Shown one piece after another: positions 46,780 to 58,905 of a stretch of DNA of 64,000 bases (within the stretch, counting starts at the first letter, position 1; the number at the start of each line of letters is the position of its first letter). The position numbers and the translations under genes were made by a program. This DNA comes from Rhynochetos jubatus (lineage: Eukaryota; Chordata; Aves; Eurypygiformes; Rhynochetidae). The notes below the pieces were generated by a model that was not told the DNA's origin, did no database searches, and worked only from the letters and a program-made list of their open reading frames with translations. The stretch is from contig CM050649.1 of assembly GCA_027574665.1 (NCBI GenBank), positions 68,954,585-69,018,584 on the forward strand, in the 5' to 3' direction.

Positions 46780-49700
46780 CTTTAACTGCTGCCACAGATG
46801 TGAAACATGTGGCACAGAGAGGCATATGCAGTAGCGAAATTCTTCCCTAGTATCTGGGCCAGATCTTAAAACCAGGACTGTAATATTTTTATGCTGGCAG
46901 CACACATTCTTCCAGATAAGGTGGAAATATCCTCTCTTTTCTGCTGGGCCGGATACGGTGCTTGTGAAAAGCCCAGAAAAGGCTCCTGATGATTTCACGG
47001 GATTTGGATGGAGCCCAGTGTGATGCTACTCATTTCCTATTATACATTTCCTTCTAATTAAATGAAATAGGTCACAAGGGGAAAATGAAACAAAAGACAA
47101 ATGTATTTACTTACAGTAATATAACCCCAAAAAAAGACAATCAGAAACAAGAGAAAAGATAATACAAAATACACTGTCTCTGCGTTAACTCGAAATTACA
47201 TTTGGTACCACAGCCAATTCATTCCTGAGTGATCCCAGGATCTTTTGCACCATGGAAGAAGGAGACAGTTAAGCATAAGAAAATGGTAACTTAACTTCCT
47301 TTGTCTAAGTAACCACAGAGAAAAAGCTTAATTTTCTTTTCCTCCACTTCACGTCACCATATCATGGTGTGATCCTCTCGCACCCTCAATCACAAGGACT
47401 TTCCCATCTTCTTACACTCCTCTTGCTTTCTATAAGCATCACGATTTGGCTCACACTTTTAAAAGTGAAACCAAAGTGCAGTTTGTCTTTCCAAAAGGCC
47501 AGCCCAGGGACAGGGAAGCCACTTGACCCTATCGGCAGATCTTACTGGCCTGAATTCCCCTCTCCTTTCCACTAATTTGACACCGATGTGACTTTGAAGT
47601 ACATATGGATTTATTCCAGCATATTCTTGATTAACTTTCACACCAGTGAGGGCAGAATCGTGGCACCCTCCCTGTTGCTTTCCAGGAGCATGTGATTCAT
47701 CCTCCCTTTGCCTTGCACCATTTCATATCCCCAGGCACACCAGCCCAGATCCTCTACCCCAGGGCCTCACATCAGGACAGCATCCCCTAACCGCATGACA
47801 AGCGCTGAAGGCAGCTGCCCCCTATTAAGTCCTCAACAACCTTCTCCCTGTAGCCAGCAGGCTTTTCTTCCCAATGCAATGGCAGGGAACTCCATCAGAT
47901 GCCCACATGCATGCCCAGGGCTTTGCCCAACCACTAGGAAGGTCCTCAAAGCCTCCGAGCAGTGCATCCACTTCATCCTGCATGCCACCACGTGTGTGAC
48001 CGGGACAGGGCTTTCTAAACAGCAGGTGACGCAGTGTTCACGCAGCCACAGTGTTCATTATTTGAGCTTATCTGCTGAAGATCTAGCAAGCAGATTTAGT
48101 TTTGGGCAGGAGATGTTGGGGTTTTTTTTCTAAATGAAAAAAAAGCTATTGAAAAAATCAAAGCAAATGAACAAAAGCCAAAGGATGGGTGCCATAAAAA
48201 AAAGATAAAAGCAAAAGTCACTGAAAGTCCTGCTGTCTACATTGCCAGTATTTCCTTTCACTGAGGGAGTCAGCCCAAGCGGAGCTCTGGAAGGGCTTAT
48301 TCCTGAGGGAAACTGGTACAATGCCAGCTCTCTTGTGCAATGCCACAGTTCATCACCAAGTAATAGATGAAGCACCAGTCCTCTCCCTGCAACATTATGG
48401 GTACAGTCTTACCCATTTGGGGAAAACCTGTCCTCCCTGGACTTGCAGCAGGAGCTCTCCTTTGCTATTCACTCTAATCAAGCCTGGAACTTGCTGAGCA
48501 GCAGCCCAACAGCCAGGACCAGTCAGGCCTGGTGAAAGCAGGAATGTCATACAGGAATGACATAGCAGCCCTGGACCATCTATGACACCCGCCTGCTCAT
48601 CTTGCTCTTCTGTTTGCACTTAACAAGCCCCGTAGGCTGCCCTGTACTTACTGGAGTTAGCAGGCAATGGCAAAGGAGAGGAGAAGGAGGGCTGCTGGCC
48701 ACGCAGCCAGAAAGACAGGCCTTTAACGCAAATCCTCTGCACCTAGGATTACTGGCTTGGGCAATGCTCACTCTGGGCAGCCGGCACTTCCAGGAACTCT
48801 TCCATTGATTTTTGAGGAGAGGTTGGCCAGTCCAACCCCATGTTAGAGCAACTGATACCTGCCTACAGGCAAAAGAAGAGTAACCAGCCTTGACCAGTAC
48901 ATTTACCGGATATGTAAGAGGGGTGAAGAGGAGGCGGTGCCGTAGGCAGAGTGCTCCATGTCCCCCCAGCAACCTCCTTAGGCGTGCTGCAAGTGCAAGG
49001 TGGGCTGCCCTGGAAGGGCTTTTCTTCCTCCCACCTTGTCCCCCTGCTGCACAAGCCCACCCCATGCCCAGCTGCAGCTGAGCCTGCCCCAGGCTGGCCT
49101 GATCCCAAGCCCACCAAAGTCAATTTAAAGACTCCAGATGACTTCAGAGACAAGGGCCCCGTACCCTCAGGCAAACATGGGAGAGCGCAATTTGGGCAGG
49201 GTTATGATCTCACTGTCTGTGTGCATAGGATGTGTCCTTTCCCACACGGAGGAACGCCGGACACCCTTCCCATTTTTTTGGTTCTCAGTGTTCAACACTG
49301 CACCTGGAGTTATCTCCCATTTACCAGGGAGCTGATTTAAGTGTCTGACTCAGTCACATATGTTTGGCTCCCTTATCCAGAGTAAGATTTGGCCTACTAG
49401 CTGTGAAAACAGCTTATATCACATGTGCTGCAAAGCCTAGCCAGAACAGGCTGAATAAAGGATGAAGTTTAATCATGGAAATGTTGACCTACAAATAGAG
49501 AACAAAATGTTAAACCACATGGTATAGGGTGCTGCACGCCCCAAATATCAAGGAGAGGAAAGAAGAATTGAACACATTTGGAATGTAGAGATCACTGTTT
49601 GGGGTTTGGTGGGGTTTTTTTTTTCCCTTTTCCATTCTGCAGATTCGGAGAGTCAGACCCACACTGTTCCCGCTCACGATGACACCCTGGCATCTGAAGA

Positions 49701-50325
49701 ACAACATGACACCCACCACAAAATGCTGCTGTTGGCTGGCGCAGTCTAAAGCGGTGAGGTTTGGTGAGGGAGGTGAGACTGCCAAAGGAAGGCGAGTGGG
49801 GGTGTCACAGCGAGTGGGACCCGGCCACCAGCGTGACTCAGGTCTATGGGACCTGTACAAACTGGGGAGAGGTAAACGTGATGGGGATGAACGCCCCTTT
49901 CCTCCCGCATCCTTGAAAACCAGCCGTGGGTTACCGCTAACCGCTGAGGGGGGTCTCTGGCATTATGTTCGCACCACCCTTCAGCTGGGACGTTCTCACC
50001 TTTGTGAGTTTCACACAAAGAAGGGCAGATTTTCTGGCAGATAATGAATTTCCATTTTTAATCACAGCCATCACACAAACAGTTCATCTCACAGGATGTG
50101 AAAACTTTCTCATAGGCTTTATTTAACATCATTTGGGGAGTTGCAAAAGATAAAGAAGAATTTTTTTAATCAACAACCGTCTTGCTTTCAATAACTTGCG
50201 GGCTTTGTCTTTAGGTACGCTGTGTTTCAGGCAAACGTAGTTAACAGCAGCCGGCCAGACCTTACTGACTGACAACTGTTTCTTTACAGGTTTTCTATGT
50301 GCCAAGGAGCTGGACAGTAACATCC
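46780..50325. other. Noncoding DNA with possible sauropsid repeat traces
   Basis: No gene is recognised. At about 46850-46880 'gtatctgggccagatcttaa' resembles arms of the palindromic sauropsid repeats. At 47565-47665 'tgacaccgatgtgac' and 'ttcacaccagtgagggcagaat' resemble the 'tttacaccagtgtaa..ggcagaat' repeat in a diverged copy. 48600-49340 is GC-richer, with frames open on both strands and no domain. A T-tract with GGTTTGGTGGGG lies at 49598-49625, again of the avian-looking type. Confidence 0.45.
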
Positions 50326-50329
50326 ATTT

Positions 50330-50525
50330 GGTATTCATGGAAAGTACTTGCAGAACAATAATGACAATAATTGCTTCTGATTCTTGTGTTTACAACACTG
50401 CCAAAGTATCATTAGAGCCTTATTTATAGATAATAATGCTTATTAATCACACATATTTGAATTTTGGAATGTATTAGATTAATATTCTTTTGTAACTTAG
50501 TTCTGTACTAATGCTATGAAAAGCA
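50330..50525. promoter_or_regulatory. Candidate conserved regulatory block
   Basis: This is a 200-bp AT-rich segment with dense homeodomain-like words ('tgacaataattgcttctgat', 'gataataatgcttattaatc', 'gtattagattaatattc') that ends sharply at a GC-richer stretch. There is no coding potential. The call rests on motif texture only. Confidence 0.25.
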
Positions 50526-50529
50526 CGTT

Positions 50530-53200
50530 CTGAACGCAGCCCACAGGAAAGCGCTCGCCTCGGGGAAAGTAAAAACATCCAAGCCATCTGCAGGTGAGGG
50601 ACAAAGGGCATACCTCTTCCTCAGCAGGCAAACCGCCGGAGCCGGACAGACAATTCCCAAAAGCAGCTCCTTTGGACTAAAATCGGGGGGCAGACTCCTG
50701 AAAAACAATAGCGTGAAAGGTGTCATAGTAGTGTCATGCTTGAGCTTGCTTTTCCATACTCTGTGAAAGGGATTGCTTTCTACCGCTTTATAAAGAAACT
50801 GGTTTTGGAGGAGGATGAGGAAGAGGTCCATCCATACTCTCACTCTTTAAGGGCCCATCCTACCCCATGTGAAAGTTTAGCCTAGACCTTGGGATTCCTC
50901 ATCAGTTGAGAGGTCGGTAATGAAAAATGGAGCACAAAAATCACTCCTAATTTTGGTTATTAAATAATTCCAGCTTTTCTCTATCGACGTCTGCTGCGAT
51001 TCAATAGCATGATAGAAGGAAAATGGATTTTTTAAAAACGACAGTTACAACAAGCAAAAATGTCACCCAAATCTAAATATCAACTGCCATATATTCATAT
51101 TCTCCTTTGTCTCCCTGTAGCCCAGTAAAATGCTGAAAGACACACCAAAGCAACGGCCGTACCAAACTCTCCAACGTTTGGTGTGTGGCCAGCTCCATAA
51201 ATTTGCATTTAAACAAATAAAACCAGAACAGTCTAGTATTACTTTCTTTTTTTTTTTTTTTTCCCTGAGATGGTTCTTCAATCAAATTTAAAGAGGCTCT
51301 GTCAGTTTAGGAACCACATTTCCATCGGTTTTTTTATGTCCTTTTTACCCGCTTGCTGATGTAATGTAACTACTATAAATGCCAGAAATTAGAGAAAACG
51401 GGAGAGTGGAGGGGGAGTGTTGTATTTTATTCTGTGTGTCCGTTTTGTGGGGTTTCTGGCGCTCCCTTCACATTCAGGGTAACCTGTTCCTCGGTACCAC
51501 AGCCCTCATTGTCTTCAGGGATCTTTCACCGCGACAGAAAAAAAAGAAATAATTAAAACACAGCAGTTTTAAATTGCAAAGAACACTTGTGGCTTTGCTG
51601 CAACTCCCCCAAACTGCCCCTAGCCGATATATTTTAGCAAACGAAATTGCAAAGAGATGGTGCCCCTTTAAAATGCGTTTCACCCATTAATATTCCAGCG
51701 TGCTTTGCTTGCTGTGTTTGTAAAACGCCAGTATTGAGGTTCCCCAGGAATTTTGAACCTATCAAGAGAGCCGGTGCTGTGCACAGCCCAATCATTTCTA
51801 GACGAAGCCAGGATTTAAAATATAATAAAAACCTAGCAGTGCGGTTAGAGACGAAACTGAAAAGCAAAGTTGGGGACAAGATGCAGAGGGGAGTCCCATC
51901 CTTCTGGGGTCGGCACAACAAAAGAGGGGCACCCCTCCCACCTGGGGGACTCCAGCTCCTGCCAGGGGCCGTGGGGCCAGCTTGTCCCTGGTTTTGCTGG
52001 GAGGAGGGTCATGGCTTCACCCATCACTTGCAGACAAAGAAATTATCTCCATAGCATGGGCAGCAGGGGTGCACAGAGCTTCGGATTTCCCACTTTCTGC
52101 TTGACACCACCTGGCCAAAATCGATCCTAGAAACTGATGATGCTGCACTGAGGTGGCTTTGACTGATAGTTGATTGTGGGTTTCAGTTCTCCTGCTTCTC
52201 CTGGTCCAAAGAGGAACCTGTAACCCCAGGTGCACATGACTTGCTATGGGATTCACTGGCGTGGGGATGTCTACGGCATACCCTCCTCTCCCCAATCATT
52301 GGCTGCCTCTCAAAATGTTTCCTACATATTCCTTAGGTTTCAGCGTGTCACGGTGCAGAAAGTCATCCCTCTAACAGGCCTTTCAGATTTGCATCTTGCT
52401 CTTTCCTCACAGTAGTAAGAAATAGCTGGAAGAGTTCTGTACTAGGATCCTAATTTCAGAAAATCAAAACATCAGCATTTAAAAATCATAATTCACCCTA
52501 TGCAGATTCCAAGATTCTTATTTTCTTAAATGAGTAATGAACAATAATTTCCATTATTGATGTCTGTGTTTTTCAAGGTGGTAGCTGTTTAATCCTTTCT
52601 CCTACCTCTCGGAAGGAAAAGGCAAAGCAAACAGTTATCACATGGGGCAAGGTAGGGCTGATGCTAAACCTATACAAAGATAAAAACAGAAATTTCCAGC
52701 AATAGCATTATGCCATTTTTTATCAGCCAGTGATACCAGAAGTCAGATTTCTATGTCCACGTTTGACTTCCTAAAGAAAAGTGGCCACTTTTCTTTTTTT
52801 AAATACTGAGTTTTCACGGTTTTCACTAGAGTCAAATGAAGGTGTAAATGTCCAATGCCCTTGAAAAATAACCCCTTTCCTGCAGTAACCTTTTCCTTTG
52901 CCTGCATGAACTCCCAGTATGAAAAAGCTGGCCGTCCCGCACAAAATAAGTAGATGACCCTACAAACACTGCTCACATGCCCCAGCAACTTCAGCACATG
53001 GGTCAGAGTATGCAAAATCAGGTCCCAGGCAAAACCCAAACAACGAACAGCAGAGACCTTCCTACAGTTACGGAGTTGGTACAAGTTATGTTTTTGGGTT
53101 TGTAGGTATGGGTTACGAAAATCAAGACAGAAAAGTTTTGACTAACTTGTTCACTAACCGCATCTCGGTGATCACAAAACATTAAAAATTAGTATTAAAC
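50530..53200. other. Noncoding DNA, no gene recognised
   Basis: This is mixed-composition DNA. A T-tract at about 51247-51263 precedes 'ccctgag', pyrimidine-rich DNA without an evident downstream exon. The several overlapping frames at 51634-52295 occur on both strands and show no domain. No repeat family was identified. Confidence 0.45.
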
Positions 53201-53229
53201 TGGAAAAGCTCTAAACACAGAGAGAGTTT

Positions 53230-53900
53230 CAAATGTGTCTTTTTGTTGTATCATTTTATTTGCTATATTTCTCGCTAGAACAATATTATTCTGCTTGTAT
53301 TTAGCATTGGGATTATTATCAAATAGTTATTCTTTCTGCTATCAGACTGTATGATTATTGTGTATTTATCCCTCCAGATACGTATCATGAACATTTCTCT
53401 CCCTTATTTTTATATCATTTATGGCTACTAAAATTTGGAATTTGTAGTTTCACAGCGTCTTCATAGAACTCTAAGAGACAGGCAGAAATAAAAATAAAAA
53501 CATACCTTTTCATCAAGTAGTCTGCTAACCAAAAGGAGAAAAAATAATCTTTGTGTATTTCTAAATAGTCCTGTAGGAGTCATATACTTTTACTATGTGC
53601 TATATATCGTACAGTTTCTCCCTCTGTTATGACATCCCTGATTACTTAAAAAAAAAAAACTTTCAAAAACGTTAAGGCACAAACCTTTGTGTGGAGTACT
53701 TTTAGTATGCTTTTTATTCTGACAAGATTAATAATTATCCTATAAGCATGACACAGTGTTTTAAAATGTTGTTTCTGCTATGAGTTAGCATTGCGCATAT
53801 GGGTGTAAATGTGGAAAGAAAGGTTATTTCACAGCAGAGAAATGTATATTTAAACAGATTGTGATAAAATGGTAAAACTGTTTAAAGAGGAAAAGCGTGG
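53230..53900. promoter_or_regulatory. AT-rich candidate conserved block
   Basis: The segment is strongly AT-rich, devoid of open frames, and lacks microsatellites apart from one A tract at about 53650. It carries many TAAT, ATTA, ATATC and ATTTA-type words. It could be conserved regulatory DNA or simply AT-rich intergenic sequence; I cannot separate the two without alignment. Confidence 0.2.
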
Positions 53901-53949
53901 AGTTTTTCCCCATCACGGTTATTCTGAATTTAAAGTACGTGTAGCAGAT

Positions 53950-54820
53950 TTCAGAAGGCATTTGTAATGAGAACAGGAGCTACTGGAATCAAAGGGAGAT
54001 AACTGGGGGAAGCACAGCAACTGACCCAGGGCTTTGGGCACAAGGGGCCAGAAAGAGATGTGCTGTGTGGCAGGTGACAAGCGTGTCCCCTGCCTGCTTC
54101 TGTGGCACCCATGACCAGCTCCTGTTGGGAACCACGTTATGGACCAACCAGACTTTTGCTGTCCTTCAACAAGACCGTTCCAAAGTGCTTACAGCCCTCA
54201 CGACAGCCCGGGTCCGGCCCAGAACACGCGACTGCCCTTCTCACCCAGCCCATACGCATCCAGCGGCTTCCACCCCTGTAAAAGACACGGGGGGTTGCCC
54301 AGCTGTTCAAAATGCCCGGTCATGTGTATCCTACGTATCCTACGTAGCGACCGCAATTGCTGCTGGACTGGTTCAGCAGGGCCAAAGTGGGTAGGATCTA
54401 ACCCTCGGGTGGCTTAGGCCCTCGCGCCTAACTCCGTCCACACCAAATAAATGCAAGAATAATCCCTCCGTTGATGTTAAGGTCCAACGGAGATACACCA
54501 GGGAGTGGAGTGAGGGCCAGATCCTGCTCATTCCGACGAGACAAAACTCTGGGTGGCTGCAGTGAAGGGGATAAGCAGGATTTGGACCACCCTGTGGAGC
54601 ACAAGGTCCAGCTTTCAGAGGCTGAGCTGTACCCACTCGGAGCAGGGCAGTGAAACGCTGGAGTCAATAGACCTTGCACCGCAGAGAGGAGCGAGGGCTA
54701 CGTTTTCTCCCCACTGAAACCAACAGCACCACAGTTTGCCCCCGAGCCGAAGTGCTGGGATTCAGCTCTGCTACACACTTTCTATTAACTTTCCTTGCAG
54801 GAGTAATTTTTAAATAACGT
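53950..54820. other. CpG-retaining patch with fold-back repeats
   Basis: CpG is frequent from about 54080 to 54760 (cccgggtccggccc, cacgcgactg, ctacgtagcgaccgc, ccctcgcgcc). It contains an imperfect 9-bp tandem repeat TATCCTACG x2 (54327-54344) and the double fold-back repeat at 54466-54581. Short frames on both strands have no recognisable domain. No gene is called. Confidence 0.4.
54466..54585. repeat. Two adjacent fold-backs of a sauropsid palindromic repeat
   Basis: First fold-back: CTCCGTTG (54466-54473) and CAACGGAG (54485-54492), perfect. Second: ATCCTGCT (54521-54528) and AGCAGGAT (54574-54581), perfect. The text between and around them ('gatacaccaggga', 'gagggccagatcctgctcat', 'gacaaaactctggg', 'gcagtgaaggggat', 'aagcaggattt') follows the reptile/bird repeat 'cctgctcccattgaagtcaatggcaaaactcccattgacttcagtgggagcaggat'. 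A Harbinger-type MITE of the crocodilian/turtle kind is my best guess. Both arms having stayed perfect in an otherwise diverged copy is noteworthy. Confidence 0.6.
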
Positions 54821-56000
54821 AATGCCAAGTGCCAGAGGGCTCACTTTTTACAACATCAAGCTGAATCGTATCAACTCCCATTCTAAATTTAAAATATGAT
54901 TGCATTACTTGACTTCATACTTTTTATAAAGGTCCCGTTGTGGTGCGGTTTCACGACGTATAAAAGCCCATGCAGGTATTACAGGCCGTATCAGTTCATT
55001 TCATCTCATTAATCAGCTACTTAAAATGTTTTCCTTGCAGCGCAGTAGAAAATAAAACAAATGTTCTTTTTTATCATTTCCCAAATTAAATTCATGTTCC
55101 ATAATGACCGTATTTCATGTGCAAAATAACAAAATATGCTTACATACCTGACTTCACTTCTTTAGTGAATTGCTTCATTTGTAAAGTGCTGCATATAAAA
55201 TTGGAACCTAAAATGAATTACTTGTTTTTTCTTGATGTGAAACCTTGTTTAAGTTCACAGCAATTTTAAATATGATACATTTAAAATATTAATATTTCCC
55301 ATTTATTATTCACTGACTTTCAGGTTTCATCTCAAGTTAGTGGCACTTCATATTTCAAAGGAAGAAGTGTTTCTTTTTTTCCAGTGCTAATGTTCTATTA
55401 ATTCACTTTGTAATATCACTCTGCTTCAGACAAATGAAATTGCACTAAATTGCTTATGCCAAGAATCATGCTAAAGTTGTTGGCATTATATAAAATTCCA
55501 TTTTCCATTACTATTTTATAAGTTTTTTATCTCAGTAGCATCTTTTTAGGCATAATTCATAGCCCTGTTTAGTTAGTTCTAGAAGGACAAATATATGCAC
55601 AAATATTTTTATGCTGAGATGGGGGTGTATGTAGATATTTACAGTAAAGTCTGTAACTTAAGTGACTTTTGCAAGGCACCAGATGCAAACTCCCAGCGAA
55701 CTACCTTAACAGCTTTTCCCTGATGAACATTTTGTTATTTGGGGAAATTTTCTCTTCCAGCATGTATCTTATCACACATGTGTATAAACACGCACGTACG
55801 CGCACATATACAGTTGTGAAAAATAAATGTGTGTGCGTGCAGAAATACTTGAAATGCCTCATATGCATATTACGCAACATATGCCATTCACGTGATCGTT
55901 ACATATCTAAATAAAATTCATTTTTTATATATGAATAAAATATGTGAAGGAAGTATTTAAAGGGCCTATAAAGGCCTAAACGCAGACGGATTCTTCATCA
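54820..56000. promoter_or_regulatory. AT-rich candidate conserved block with TATA-like sites
   Basis: This is mostly AT-rich, word-diverse DNA with homeodomain-type words (ttaatcagct, ctattaattcac, aatattaatattt). Near its start are two TATA-like boxes about 35 bp apart, at about 54925 (TATAAAG) and 54959 (TATAAAAG). A purine/pyrimidine-alternating stretch (acacgcacgtacgcgcacat) lies at 55788-55811. The 81-codon frame at 55669-55914 spans this microsatellite and is not a gene. Confidence 0.25.
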
Positions 56001-56004
56001 CATC

Positions 56005-56995
56005 CAAAGAACTGAAAACAGTGGCTATAAACCAGAATCTTTTTATACGACCATGTATCTTTTATAATCTTTCCATAAAGTCCACATAACTATTTCCAGG
56101 CACGTGGATGGAAGTCATACCTGGGCAGGCTGAAAATCTTTAATGAGGAAAGCAGTATCTAATGCTATGAAATGCCTTTCAGGAGTGAAATAATTACAAA
56201 GCGCTGGAGCAAGAGTAGCAAAGAGCAGTAAAATCACCTGCAAATAGATGTAAGAAAGTATAACTACACCTCGGTATTTGTACTGTCGACTTTCTTGGAC
56301 TGTCATAAAAATCAGACGTTCGGGAGCTAGAAATCCAACTCCAAGGAATGCAGGTTAATACATTCAGATGAATATATCGTCTCTGCCTTGAACATTAAGT
56401 TTGCAACATGGTTGAATAATGTATGCTCCTTTTTTAACGCCTGGCATTTGCTCCCTTTGCAATTTAAAAAAAAAAAAAAAAGGATCTTTTTTTCTTTAAA
56501 TTTGATCCAACTCTTAAAAAAAATAAATAAACTGCAGAACAACTGATGCAAATCCCTGTCACTTGTGAACACAATGAAATTATACGGAGAAGAGCGAATA
56601 CAGGAGTGTCTCCTCCTCGGAAACAGAAATGAATGCCCTGTTCCTATACGGTCCTCAACCACCAGGATTTTGAAATATGAATTAGACCTCAAATGCAAAT
56701 TAACCCCGGAAGGGGGAGGGGGGAGGGGGACAAAAAAAAAAAAAAATCAGAGAGACATACCAAGTCAAACGCTCCTTTTTCTGCCTATCTCGTCCGCGAT
56801 GGTAAAATAGGCTAAACAAAACAAGTGCACATCAAGATAGAGCCAATTAAGGAAAGGAAAGCGGGGGGGGGGGGAAGGCACCTTAGTGAACACATGGGGA
56901 GTGGGAGCGCCGTAGCCCACCCCGAGCCATACCTACCTTACGGGTGTTCAAAGGAAGACAACTGGGGTAAATTGGAACCAGCTTTGATTTTTGTC
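56005..56995. other. Noncoding transition towards a CpG island
   Basis: AT-rich DNA gives way to purine-rich G/A DNA from about 56700. Contained here are an A tract at about 56466-56481, a second at 56730-56746 following GGGAGGGGGGAGGGGG, and a run of 11 G near 56863-56874. No gene is recognised. Confidence 0.5.
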
Positions 56996-57341
56996 ATCCG
57001 GTTGCACCCGGGATGCGGGGGGGCGGGAGGAGGTGGAGGGGGGACAGAAAGAGCCGCGGGGAGGGGGAATACCGAGCGAGGGTACCAAGCGGTATGTAAA
57101 TGAATGGGGGGGGTTGGGGGGGAGTGGGATGTTTTTTAGGAAAAGGGGCTGGAGATGGAGGAAAAGAGGCACCGCCAGTGACGGGGTGAGTGGGTGCCCG
57201 CCCGCACACGCGTTGGGGAGGGCGCGGGGAGTCGTGGGGGGCGCGGCGGGAGCCCCCCCGGGAGGGGTGGGAGGGGGCGCGGGGCAGCGCTACCGGCCGC
57301 GGAGGGAAGCGGAGCGGTGCGGAGCCGCCGCTGCGCGGGGG

Positions 57342-57379
57342 GCGGGCGGGGCGCGCGGGGGCGGGCGGGGCGCGCGGGG
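57342..57379 (+). repeat. Two-copy 19-bp GC-rich tandem repeat
   Basis: The unit gcgggcggggcgcgcgggg occurs twice head to tail with no differences, inside the CpG island. Each unit contains overlapping GC boxes and several G-runs, so the array may bind Sp/KLF factors and form G-quadruplexes. Confidence 0.85.
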
Positions 57380-57415
57380 GCGGCCCCTTCCCGGGAGCGG
57401 GGGGATGCTCCAAAT

Positions 57416-57433
57416 GGGGGGGGGGGGGGGGGG
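57416..57433 (+). repeat. Poly-G tract (18 G)
   Basis: This is an uninterrupted G run followed by CCCGAGG, inside the CpG island. It has G-quadruplex potential and its exact length is vulnerable to sequencing error. Confidence 0.9.
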
Positions 57434-58905
57434 CCCGAGGATGTGGGGCCGCCCCCTCTCCCTTTCCTTCATTCATCGCCTCTCTCGCCGCACACGCACA
57501 CACACACACACCCCCCCCCGCTGCTCCCCCCGGCCCGCACACGCACACACACCACCCCCCCACCCCCCCGGCTGCCTCACCGCTCCCGGCGGCTCCCGGC
57601 TTGGAAATGGAGACCGGCAACTCTCCCCAGAGCTCACCAGCATCCCACGGTCCTGAGGAAGGAGTTTGGGGCGGCGGGGGGGAGCGAGCGGTTGGGGGGG
57701 GGGGGAGGTTTGAGAGTGACGGTGAGACGAGGAGGAGGAGGAAGGAGGAAGGCTGGGAAGAAGGGGGTGGGGGGAGACGGAGCTCCTGAAATGGAGCCAG
57801 CCCAAACGGGAGACGATGCTGGAGCAGGGGATGCAATATTTCTGGGCTGGGAGAGGGCTCAGCTCCCCCCCGGCCCCCGCCTCCCTGCCCACATGCGGGG
57901 GGGCCGCAGCTACCGGCAGGGGAAGCCCCCGGGGCCGGGACGGGGCAGAAAAACCATGGGAAGGGATAAGCCGCTTTCGGTCAGCCTAGCGACGCCGAAG
58001 AAAGGGGCAGGGAGAAGCGAACGGGACGCGTCCGCAGTGGGCAGGGGCAGGACCGGTCACGGTCACGAGTGGGGACCCTCGGCGGGGCCGGCTCCCGCGG
58101 GGTCCCGCTGCCGTACGGGCTCCCAGGGCGGGGGTGGGAGGAATGATCGGCATTTATAACTGCGGGGGAAACTCGCCGCCCTTCAGACACTCAGCTGGGA
58201 GAGTGGAAGTGCCTTCTGCCCCCTTCACGTCTGGAAGCGCGGGGGTCTTGGGAGGGGGGGGGAGCAGGTTATTATATTTCCTTTCCCACCGGACAGCGGG
58301 TCTCTTTGAGCTAGCTGTCATGTCCTACGGCTGCAATTACAACCAAACTTTCCTTCTGCAGGGACGAAGTGGCTGGGACCGAGGAGCTGAAGCTAGCCAG
58401 TGGCCAGCGGCTCCCTGCCCTTCGCCGGCCCTGGCCACGGGCTACAGGAGGTGGTGGTGGCCAGGCCCTGGGCGGAGGGTGCAAAATAAGGGGCCTGGGT
58501 ACACTCCCCCTGCTTTTAAAGCAGTTTCCTTCCGAAGCTCATCCCTTCAAAGGTTTTCTAAACTCAGCTTCAAATGTTCACATCCACGTATATTATTATT
58601 ATTTATTTCCCTACCAATCCCCCTGGTCTCAGCTTTAAAAAGCAAGGCTGCTCTTAGTGGGGCTGAGATCACAGGTGCCATCACGGAGGCCCATGGTGAG
58701 CGCCAGTAAAAAGCAAGAGAAAATAGAGTCCCCGGGCAAGACTACAGGCGCTGGTATACAACCATGTACAGCCTCGTCCCAAGCCTTCTACAGCACCTGC
58801 CACAGCAGAGGTGGCGTATGCGAAGCCCTTAAAATATCAACCACAGTCATTATCGATATATGCCTAGAGATTTTAGCCTATTTTATGACTCCGCATGTGT
58901 ACACA

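Larger units (their letters stand above)
57000..58300. promoter_or_regulatory. CpG island, probable promoter region
   Basis: CpG density is very high, with many GC-box type words (gggcgggcgg, ggggcggg). It includes a 19-bp tandem repeat in two copies (57342-57360 and 57361-57379, unit gcgggcggggcgcgcgggg), a run of 18 G (57416-57433), a run of 12 G (57694-57705) and CA-repeat DNA at 57489-57511 and 57537-57553. Overlapping long frames exist in several frames and on both strands (for example 57194-58159 plus, 56994-57836 minus). All are Gly/Pro/Arg-rich and without a domain, so they look compositional. The island probably marks a transcription start; which strand is unclear, though candidate exons follow on the + strand. 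Confidence 0.65.

Noticed and set aside
48790-48860. Possible antisense CR1 words ('ggttggccagtccaacccc')
   Set aside because: A single short match without any further ordered CR1 landmarks on either side.
54920-54966. Two TATA-like boxes (TATAAAG and TATAAAAG)
   Set aside because: AT-rich DNA yields these by chance; there is no downstream gene, no CCAAT or GC box, and no initiator evidence, so I do not call a promoter.
56994-58159. Long open frames (up to 321 codons) in several frames on both strands
   Set aside because: They overlap each other across a CpG island with poly-G and CA tracts; translations are Gly/Pro/Arg-rich low complexity with no domain. GC-rich DNA has few stop codons, so these are compositional.
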